Shown: positions 55,953-64,000 of the stretch, one piece after another
Layout: the number at the start of each line of letters is the position of its first letter
Position numbering within the stretch: position 1 is the first letter of the stretch
Assembly (NCBI GenBank): GCA_029931535.1
Contig: JAQPZY010001419.1
Span: 1,662,501-1,726,500 of the forward strand
DNA: 64,000 bases
Direction of reading: 5' to 3'
Origin: Margaritifera margaritifera
Taxonomy: Eukaryota > Mollusca > Bivalvia > Unionida > Margaritiferidae
Translations under genes and position numbers: made by a program
The notes under the pieces: generated by a model
Told to the model about the DNA's origin: nothing
The model's database searches: none
Seen by the model: the letters and a program-made list of their open reading frames with translations, nothing else

Positions 55953-58111
55953 CAATTACCATGAGAAAAGTAATGGAAGAATGAAAATGAATAGAGAAAT
56001 AGAATAAGGAAACCCCACACCTCTGCGGGATATTAAATGGAGAAACACTTAGTTGATTCTCGAACGCATATGGTATTCACGTTACCTATACTGGTCTTGC
56101 TAGTCAAGTTGATAAGCAAACCAAGCTAACTGATATGACTGCCATCAAGATACTCTGCGATGCATAAGAATCAAGATTTTATAACCATTTTGATTGACAG
56201 GCTGTGCATATCCCTCTCATTAAAAATTATGTTTATTTTTTACGATTTTTATCTAGATCCTCTGTCATATACCGCTCACAAATAACTAAATTGTAAGTGT
56301 ATCAGAAATGTGTAGTTTTACATAATGTAACGTGCAATAATACAAAAATATGATAAAACATAATACTATGTGAAATTTCAAGCAATTTGTTAACCTTTCT
56401 TTATGCGTTTGTAAAGCATGTCTCTCAATCTTGCCAAACGTGCTTTGTTAGTAAAGCTAATTGGCATAATGGCCTAACTTGATATTCCAGTCTTCATGAT
56501 ACCTGTACTAAAAATACAAATTACCAACATGCTTGCAAATAATGCCCTGGACATTAACACTATACTGCTTGACTAGATGTAAACATCTGTTTCGCAATAA
56601 AAAAAGTTAAACTTTCTCTTTAATTTTATTTAGATTCCTTGATATATATGGCAATAAAAACCCTTTCATTAATTTTGAAATGTAGTTAGAAAATGTGCAA
56701 TTCTGCACAATCTATGTAAGGGGACATTTAATTAAGTTGAATGTGCAAGTTTACACATCAGAATGTGTGATTTCTTGCCATGACCTAGTCGTGCCTTGTT
56801 ACTCAGGTTGATTGGCATAATGATCTGACTTGATATACTACCCTCACAATAAAACTGCTGAAAAACCATTAACCTGGCTTGCAAATAGATTATTTGAATG
56901 TGAATGCCATATTGCAGAACAAAATGTCAGTATCTCTCACGGAATCAAACTTTTGAACATTCCTCCAGATTTATATCGAGAGCTTCCGTTATTTTAGCAA
57001 GAAAAGCATTTTGGTTTGTAGTGTAACTACAAAAGTAAATTTTTTCACAATCATTATAATAAAGAAACACATAAAATGCAGTGGGCAGTTTCACACAATA
57101 CTTGTACAATGTGCAAAACATATTTATACTCGTATCACTATAAAACGTCTTACTTTCTTTATGATTTTGCCAGCATGTTTCACGATTCATTACGTACGAG
57201 TGCCTTGTTAAGGCGCCTTAATTAGCATCCTGCTCTAACTTGATATTCCGACTCTCAAATCACCGTATATTTTAAGGCTTTTATATTTTTTGCCTTTACA
57301 TTTCATTTGTAATGGACAAATTTTTGCGGAATTTTTACATCTTTATCTGGTACCTTTTATGCTTTTATATTGTAGTGCTTCGTGTTTACATTTATTTGAA
57401 AGGCTCTATCTTCCTAAAGTATTTGTGCATATCTCCACTTTATCAATTTTAGAACCTTTCTTTTGATTGGCACATTATAGTCATTGTATGCTGAATTGCT
57501 ATCTTGACATCATGCAATCTCCAATCCTGCAATATAAGTTTGAAATTTTTTTCTGAAAATCATTTTATTCATGAAAATCAGAGGATTATTTGTTGCATGT
57601 AGCAGTGCGCATTGTAATACAATCTTAAAGGCTGTGTAAAAATGTGTAGTTTTACACAATATATGTATTTTGCAAAATCATATCTGCATTTTCAAAAAAT
57701 ATAAAATGTCATTCAGAAAGAAAAAAAAAACAAATTTGCCTTTTGATATAATATATCAGGACATTCATGAAATTCAATGTGCAACATCTCTTTATATCAG
57801 GTACCTTTGAAAACAACTGTATACTCTTACTTATTTATATTAAAATGTATAGCAGTCCTGATGTTGTTTGGTCATATTAAACAAGGCATTATTTATTGGT
57901 CAAGATGATGCACATTATGTCGACAATCAGTATACCAGTGCGATCAAAACATAAATTGTATTGCCACCAAAAGTGGCCATTCTTCACCTGAGAATTCATT
58001 CATACGCGGTACCAGCATCATTAGCTGAATTATAGACATTAATTCAGATCTTCATTTTCAATTTATGTTTATACATAATAAATTAACTGATCGTACGGGA
58101 ATGTACCATTT

Positions 58112-58174
<63 letters not shown>

Positions 58175-58540
58175 AGAGAGAGAGATTTATGTATAATTCA
58201 CAGAATATTATGTTTCAATAACGTATTGCATTACATAGTGATTATCTTTGCTTATATTTTGTATTCGTTATTGAGGTATGTTTCTAAACTCTTTACTTCA
58301 AAGTCAAACTCTTTAATAAAATAAGCTACCCAAACGGTTTCACGGCCAGAGTGACTTATGTAAATAATGTAATAGACCGATAATATTATCAGCGCCACAA
58401 TTACCTATGTAAACTGCTTTAAAATTGTATCACTCTTTTAAAAAAAGAAAGGATGTCGACGGTAAAACCTGCATAACACAACCTTCTTCAGCAAAGTTTA
58501 GGACTGGAAAAGAATATTACTCATAACTAAAGCACGCGAT
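55953..58540. repeat. Degenerate array, unit about 350-410 bp (right part)
   Basis: The same blocks as at 47.3-49.8 kb recur at about 56.09, 56.44, 56.79, 57.20 and 57.89 kb (CTTGTT, TTGGCATAATG, TAACTTGATAT, GTGCAATTNTACACAATAT). The segment at 58405-58530 also matches 49650-49780 (ATGTAAACTGCTT ... TCGNCGGTAAANCCTG). No gene is seen within. Confidence 0.6.
58115..58171. repeat. (AT)n microsatellite
   Basis: Uninterrupted AT run followed by a short GA run. Confidence 0.95.
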
Positions 58541-58559
58541 TTCAGCATGCTTTGTTTTA

Positions 58560-58606
58560 ATGTGTGTGTCTGTGTGTGTCTGTGTGTGTGTGTGTGTGTG
58601 TGTGTT
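58560..58606. repeat. (TG)n microsatellite
   Basis: TG run with two TC interruptions. Confidence 0.9.
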
Positions 58607-59080
58607 TACCTTGGACTATTGTGCATACTCTCATGAGCATGAATTAAATATGTAGTGGAAATGAATAGAATAGAAAATCAGACCCTGGTTGGATATCAGT
58701 AAAGACATTTATTTATCAGAGATGACAGTTATGGGAGGTTAAACTGAAGTATTTGTTTCTTAAAGAGGAAAATATAGACACTAAGCATAGCATTTATTGA
58801 AAGTTGCTTATATCGAATTATGTTCAAGAAACTTAATTTTTAACTTTAATTATTTTGATCGGCAAGTATATCAATCTGTAGGAGAATACAAAAATTGGAA
58901 CTGTTCAATGAAAGAAGGAATGGATTCCGACTCAGTAAGGAACATTCTGCTCGGTCTGAAATATAAATGGAAGAAAAAGTCAACTGACATACAACTACAC
59001 AGAGTATTGCTCGTATCTTAATGTACCTTGCTAGTTAACATGATATGCAAACAAAGCTGACTGATATGAGGGTAATTAAA
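58607..59080. other. No recognisable gene
   Basis: The 74-codon frame at 58797-59021 has no motif. Its end runs into a block (CTTGCTAGTTAACATGATA) resembling the degenerate array. Confidence 0.5.
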
Positions 59081-59470
59081 GTACTGGTTGCTTGCATCTC
59101 TTATGATAAAAAGCTATCATTACATTACGGGTTGCCTGCATCTCTCATGATAAAATGCTATAGTTATAGTACTGGTTGTCAGCATCTCTCATGATAAAAT
59201 GCTATCATTAAAGTACTGGTTGCCATCATCTCTCATGATAAAATGATATCATTACAGTACGGGTTGCCTGCATCTCTCATGATAAAATGCTATAGGTACA
59301 GTACTGGTTGTCCGCATCTCTCATGATAAAATGCTATCATTAAAGTGCTGGTTGCCAGCATCTCTCATGATAAAATGCTATCATTACAATACGGGTTGCC
59401 TGCATCTCTCGTGATAAAATGCTATCATTAAAGTACTGGTTGCCAGCATCTCTCATGATAAAATGCTATT
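59081..59470. repeat. 44 bp minisatellite with higher-order structure, about nine copies
   Basis: Units are built from GTACTGGTTGCCAGCATCTC and TCATGATAAAATGCTATCAT. Variants alternate in a three-unit cycle: GGGTTGCCTG, then GGTTGTC, then GGTTGCCA. The cycle repeats about two and a half times. Confidence 0.9.
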
Positions 59471-59699
59471 TATTTTGTTCAATGTTTAACTACATTTCTC
59501 GTCATATCCAGTGATATAATTAATAGACTTTTATCGCAACTGCAAATATGCTATTTTGTAAAAGATACTGTATTGCGGGTTATTTGGTGATATTAGGGGT
59601 GGAAAAAGTTTAACAATTTAGGAGCCTCAGACTGCCATTGTTGAAGGTCCATATAAGTATAGCTCAGTTTAAATGCAGATATTAACATCTTAATATCAC

Positions 59700-60560
59700 G
59701 AACACCTTAACTGCAACATACTTCACCAAACCCGTTTGGAAGCAGATCACGAACTTTTTCACCAATTTTTTTAACCAATTTGATATTGCTCTTAAAGATA
59801 TAAGTGGTTTAAGGCTTTATCTGCCAAGTTTTCCGTGAACAAAACAATTAGGGGTATATTTAGATAGTATTATGACCAATTTACAGACTAATTATTCACA
59901 ATTTCAATATTTTCTGGATTCATATAATTCATATAATTCCCATATTTCAGCACCATACAACAACATTGTTTGTAGCAGATATCTTATTCAATGAAGAAAA
60001 TCATAAATCGCCATAATTTCAAAGACGGCATTTAACAGCATGTAAGGTCTTTGAAGCTTGTTCTTCTGTGTTTCTTTTTTTTTCTTTCTTTTTTCATACA
60101 TGCCATGAAAACCTAGAAAAGAAAGCAATACGTGAATAACAATATTGCGTAACAACTTTCAGAGATATATCACCGTAAACTTATTTCTCACTCGGTTTTA
60201 GGTATTCTGCATTTCTAAAAACTATTATCTGCGTTTTATTAATATTCACATTCAGTGTTCACTTGTCACAATAAACCTTGAGGTTGTTAATCATATGTAG
60301 AAAGCAATACGAATAACTTATAGGCATGGTCGTACCATAACTATTAAAAGACTAAGAGTCTTCTAACTCATTTAAAACATAGCCAAATGTATTGGTGATC
60401 ATGCACAACCTTGTCTAAGACCTATCAGATAATTAAATGCAACAGTAAAAACGTTTGAGGACTTTCACATTGTCATAAATTGCTTGCAGGATACGAACCA
60501 TATTGGTACACATTCTAGATTTGTATCCATTTTTTTTCTTCACAAGCTACAATAACACCA
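59700..60560 (-). pseudogene. Degenerate LINE reverse transcriptase, 3' half
   Basis: Read on the - strand in order: YLIGLRQGCA near 60420, then NNLKVYCDK and TLNVNINKTQIIVFRNAEYL near 60230-60290. LLQTMLLYGAEIWE follows near 59960, then KYTPNCFVHGKLGR and SLRAISNWLKKL near 59780-59880. These are RT motif B, the post-RT region and the conserved tail of a LINE ORF2. The landmarks parallel those at 0.8-1.75 kb, so both probably belong to one family. Stops and shifts are frequent. About 130 bp (59471-59700) before it shows nothing. Confidence 0.7.
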
Positions 60561-61077
60561 ACTGTGCATGTCTTCAGGAGATGGACTATTTCAAACACTG
60601 TCTGATAAATACCAGTATGTCTAAACTTATCAACTTTAAAACGCAGTAGTCGATCAATCTAACAATAACGAGGAGAGGAAGCATTGTGACGCTGGTTAAC
60701 ATCTCAGATTAATTTAACACTCTAATGCTATTATATTTTTTCTTAGTGAAAAATATTGGCATGTCAATTAAATAGTATGATACGATGGTTTCCTTGTAAC
60801 CTTGAGTCTGCAGATCATCGGCAAGCCTTACAAGATACAAAGAAACTTTATTTGACGTCGATAGTTTGAGTAACATAAAAAGCACGAGCTATTTTACCGA
60901 CACAACACAGGACATATATAACAGTATTGAAACAAACAGGCACACCAGAATGGCATATTTACTATGAAACAGAATATATACTTTAACAAATAGCAATAAT
61001 AGAGCATAATAAGACACACCACAATATGCATAAAATATAGATTTACACACATTTGCTTCTCTTGTAGGGGGGGGGGG

Positions 61078-61128
<51 letters not shown>

Positions 61129-61419
61129 TGTATGCACACATGATTCATCAATCACAGACCAATACTTACTAGTACATATCAAACCGTTACTTAAGAATAA
61201 CAATGATGTAAGTAAATAAATGTATCAAAGCTAAATTAATAACGAAAATGGCAGGAAATGATGGTGCCCAGAATTTAATTTTTAAAAGAAGTGAAATGTA
61301 CAGAATAAACAAGGAGTAACAAAACAGGATTAAAACTAAATGAACAACTGTAAGGCTACAACATGTCAAGGCTAAATGAAATTGATACCTAAACATAAAG
61401 ACACAAAGTACATTGACAC
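60561..61419. other. No recognisable gene
   Basis: Contains a G run and an AT microsatellite at 61078-61125. Open frames on the - strand across it are hydrophobic and low-complexity. Confidence 0.5.
61078..61125. repeat. (AT)n microsatellite
   Basis: Uninterrupted TA run. Confidence 0.95.
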
Positions 61420-61960
61420 TGCGATCCTGACGAGATTCGAACCATCCTGCTGACGTCTTTGAAATCAGTTTCTTTATTTAATTCGGCAGGCTGTTCCAGA
61501 TTTTTGGCTCCTCAAATTTAAAAGGATCGTACTATACCTTGCGGTCTGTACCTTTGGTACTATGACCAATAGTTTGGTGTCTGAAATTATAGTTACATTC
61601 TTTAGATGATACCAGATTATTCAAGAAATTAGAATTTTTTTCTTGTGAAGTATCTTATATACTTCAGATGCCATATATCTTAAACTACAAATATTTAAAG
61701 CTGGAAGATTTCCGTTTCTTAACAATGAATCATGCGAGTTATTAATCATCAAGAAACAATTTTCGTGTCCTATAGTGTAATTTGTGTCCATTTGTCCCGA
61801 ATTTTGTTTGATATAGTAATGCCCAAAAAGGGACTTTAATAAAACTGAATATAATAAAGCAGATGCAAATCAGTACCTTAATATTATACGACAGATACCG
61901 GCTGAGATGTTGCAATATATTTAATTGTCTTGCTGCTTTCCGACATAGATTAGATACATT
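61420..61960 (-). pseudogene. LINE ORF2 C-terminal remnant, CR1/Jockey-like
   Basis: The - strand reads INNVSNLCRKAARQLNILQ near 61950, then NLPALNICSLRYMASEVYKI near 61665. It continues with SSKECNYNFRHQTIG near 61590-61615 and EEPKIWNSLPN near 61495. The RYMASEVYKI and YNFR...IWNSLP landmarks are the usual end of CR1/Jockey-type ORF2. The copy is broken by stops and frameshifts and is a different family from the remnant at 59.7-60.56 kb. Confidence 0.7.
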
Positions 61961-62277
61961 GTTAATATTTTTTTAGTTTATTTTTTCTTCACAGTTGTGA
62001 GCCTTTGTTCTTAATACCTCGTACAAATTAGCAAAAAGGATGATATAGAAGAGGAGAAATGTAAAGAACCTTTTTCTTGCCCTAGTTGCAAAGTGTGATC
62101 AAGAAAGACGATGACATATACGATATTTAATGCATTCTCAATCGAAGAACACGTAAAGTGAAAAAAACGTAGTATCCAAGAAGTCAAAGTCCTTTGAAAA
62201 CGATATCCACCTTGTTTCGATTCTTGGATTGGAACATCGCAACTCACTGACTATTAAAAGAAGCAGAAGTCACGAAC
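61961..62277. other. No recognisable gene
   Basis: A 78-codon - strand frame (62247-62011) has no recognised motif. It may belong to the viral-type fragment that follows, or be chance. Confidence 0.4.
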
Positions 62278-62427
62278 ATGCCATTAAACACTGGGTCCCT
62301 TTCTTCCACTTTATCAATCCAAGAGCTACAGAAACAACAACAGCAGCAACAGTGGGTGTATAGTGGAGAACGCGTTCCTAAAAATCAAGTCGTTTTTTCG
62401 ATCAGATCTTTGCGGTGTATTGTGTGA
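62278..62427 (+). CDS. Small Gln-rich ORF, unidentified
   Basis: 49 codons from ATG 62278 to TGA 62425-62427. It has a polar, Gln-rich middle (QKQQQQQQ) and a basic end. No family is recognised. It may be a chance frame or a small gene of the viral-type fragment. Confidence 0.25.
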   Translation: MPLNTGSLSSTLSIQELQKQQQQQQWVYSGERVPKNQVVFSIRSLRCIV

Positions 62428-62493
62428 TTGGAGTAGCTGTTGGAAACTTGAAACTTGAGTTTACAACAAGGAGATAAACAACTGTGAACTAGT

Positions 62494-62637
62494 TTACTCA
62501 ACAGTTGTATTGGCTATCTTCTTCCCAATTCCTCGCTGGAATATACCGACAGTAGTAACAACAACAATGGCAGCCACGCCAACGCCAATCACAACCACTA
62601 CAGTTACAGCAATCCTCTGAAACCGTTGGAAAATCAT
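62494..62637 (-). CDS. Small single-pass membrane peptide, unidentified
   Basis: 47 codons on the - strand from ATG 62637 to TAA 62494-62496. A basic start (MIFQRFQR) precedes a strongly hydrophobic Val/Ile/Ala stretch (VVVVIGVGVAAIVVVTTVG) and a basic end (QRGIGKK). It lies just upstream of, and divergent from, the penton-like gene. Polinton/adintovirus genomes often carry such short membrane-active peptides, which makes it a reasonable candidate, but the identification is inference. Confidence 0.35.
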   Translation of the reverse strand: MIFQRFQRIAVTVVVVIGVGVAAIVVVTTVGIFQRGIGKKIANTTVE

Positions 62638-62687
62638 TCTCCTCGTTTAATATCTAATGACTCATCGGAAACAAGAACTATCGAACC

Positions 62688-63637
62688 ATGAATAATTATT
62701 TTAATTTGACTTCACCTAGTGACAGTCATATCGATGTATTTCTGAACAACACGTTGTGTTGTTTCACGGCAGAATTACCTCAAGCCACGCAACAGGACAA
62801 CGAAGCTCATTTGGGAGTGGCTTCGGTAGAAATCATTCATCACACTCAAGTCTGGAATATTGCAACGGATCAAACCAGTTTCGCCGTACAAATACTCAGC
62901 GAACAAGTACAAGATCACTTTGACAAAATAATCGTGGCTTTTTTAAACAAAAACACCAGCAGCAGCCGATCCCTGATTGAATATCTGTAATGAGAATCCC
63001 TGCAAAATATTATTTTAATGCTTGACATCTTGTCGATACGATGTCAACTATTTTCATCGATCAGTTTTTGGCAAGATACTCGACAAAACCAGCAAACGTA
63101 CACTGATCGAATAACATCAACCTTCTCGTCGTCTACAATTTGATTTCTCCGACAACAAATACGTTGTCCAACATATATTATCCCAGTTTGTTTCGCCATT
63201 CTGGGTTGAAACACGAAAATATCACGACAGTCGAAAGACATTAACATCAACAACAACCGATTCTTCAAGTATTTTCGATACCCTCAGTTTGATGTTTGTG
63301 TACTCCGATGTCGTGGAGTACAATGTTGTGGGAAACACAGCTGCTCCGTTGTGAAGAGTCGTTCTTTTTAAAGAGCGGTCTTGCAATAGCTTTTTACGAT
63401 GAGGGAGGAAACACATATCACGTTCATCGGAAATGTGTGCATATTCATTATATTCCTCTCAGTAAATCGTGTTTTGACAGTGTGTATATTTGTATAAAAC
63501 AGGACTTTATATTCCCCAAACGAAAAGTCACGGTCTTCTCAGGATTGCATGCTTTAAAAACCGCAGCCTTGACTCAAAGAAAAGAATTTATCCAAAATGT
63601 GCTCACCGACAATCAGAATCCTAACCAACTTTACTAA
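62688..63637 (+). pseudogene. Penton-like minor capsid protein
   Basis: The N-terminal frame (62688-62990) begins FNLTSPSDSHIDVFLNNTL and continues EVEIIHHTQVW-like. In this family a Leu-rich P-S-x-S start leads to a conserved E-I-x-x-P/H-x-x-W block. After a broken stretch with several shifts, LMFVYSDVVEYNVVGNTAAPL is read at about 63285-63350. HIHYIPLSKSCFDSVYICIK then lies in the frame ending at 63637. These are the signature blocks of the penton-class protein of one Polinton/adintovirus lineage. At least three lesions inactivate it. It precedes the major capsid start by about 225 bp. Confidence 0.7.
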
Positions 63638-63863
63638 ACGCGGAAAAACAATGTGTTGATGCAGACAGAAAAAGATCTAATGAGACCCAGAGAAACTCAT
63701 AAAATTCACTTCACACTCCTGTGAAAACCATAGAGTCATCCGTCCTCCACGCCGTAGCAAGGGCAAGACAGAAAGAGACACAAAAAACAATTAAGACCTC
63801 ACAGACACGGCAAGAAAAATAATAAATAACTGTCAAAGACTTGGAAATTATTTATTATTAAAA

Positions 63864-64000
63864 ATGATGCACCGAGATTCATGCGAATGTTCCAAGACAG
63901 AACTAGATATGTTTTCCGCGCCCTTTAAAATGACGACGATGCAAGAATCCCAGTTGGTGGAATTCTATCCAGTGTAGTCTCTGACGACATCAGCTTCCAT
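63864..64000 (+). pseudogene. Major capsid protein, N-terminus only
   Basis: ATG at 63864 (or 63867) opens a frame reading MHRDSCECSKTELDMFSAP, then QESQLVEFYPV, with a TAG at about 63975. The SxECxKSELDLFSxPP-like opening and the following V-E-Y/F-x-P segment are the start of double-jelly-roll capsid proteins in a common adintovirus/Polinton lineage. It continues beyond the window. The stop shows it is not functional as read. Confidence 0.65.

Larger units (their letters stand above)
62278..64000 (+). mobile_element. Second Polinton/adintovirus-like fragment, runs off the window
   Basis: It contains a penton-like minor capsid relic followed by the first codons of a major capsid protein, the normal order in a second, distinct lineage of these elements. 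Capsid sequences differ from those of the 11-20 kb element, so this is a separate insertion rather than a duplication. The left limit is uncertain. I place it at the first small ORF. The right part lies beyond the window. Confidence 0.75.

Overview
This window looks like nuclear DNA of an invertebrate animal. It is AT-rich and full of simple repeats. Its one clear host gene is split by several introns, with exon edges that agree in phase. It also carries LINE reverse-transcriptase relics, tRNA-derived SINEs, hAT-like MITEs, a Ty3-type LTR retrotransposon and remnants of Polinton/adintovirus-type elements. The SINE type resembles elements I associate with molluscs, so a mollusc or another lophotrochozoan is my best guess. 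That placement is inference. I saw no bacterial operon, rRNA, tRNA gene or CRISPR array.

Layout. 0-11 kb: mostly empty DNA with a decayed LINE fragment (0.8-1.75 kb), a half MITE (3.6 kb) and a degenerate tandem repeat (about 10 kb). 11.1-19.95 kb: a pseudogenised Polinton/adintovirus-like element. It holds a truncated family-B DNA polymerase, a truncated integrase, a phospholipase A2-like domain, a packaging ATPase, two unidentified proteins, a minor-capsid-like protein, a double-jelly-roll major capsid protein, a small membrane-active-type protein, an adenain-type protease, a long palindrome and a possible fibre-like protein. Stops and frameshifts break almost every gene. A roughly 435 bp MITE sits inside it, with relatives at 3.6, 20.0 and 23.1 kb. 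26.0-37.7 kb: a phospholipid phosphatase (LPP/PLPP) gene on the + strand. Five exons are well supported, the last coding exon is less certain, and a poly(A) signal follows. Its introns hold a SINE, LINE remnants, two hAT MITEs, minisatellites and long CT and AT tracts. 37.8-50.1 kb: microsatellites, a second SINE interrupted by a TIR element, weak coding-like segments at 43.6-47.2 kb, and a degenerate array of about 350 bp units. 50.2-55.95 kb: a young LTR retrotransposon with 750/752 bp LTRs, a 4 bp target duplication and an intact 1123-codon pol. Its domain order is protease-integrase-RT-RNase H, the Gmr1-type order, and its Gag is unusually short. 56-59.5 kb: more of the degenerate array and a 44 bp minisatellite with a three-unit higher-order pattern. 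59.7-62 kb: two LINE remnants on the - strand. 62.3-64 kb: a second, different Polinton/adintovirus-like fragment with a penton-like minor capsid protein and the start of a major capsid protein that runs off the window.

Only the phosphatase and the LTR element look capable of making intact products. In the first viral-type element the morphogenesis genes are clustered on one strand, while the integrase and PLA2 relics lie on the other. The second element uses different capsid proteins, so at least two independent viral-type insertions are present within 53 kb.
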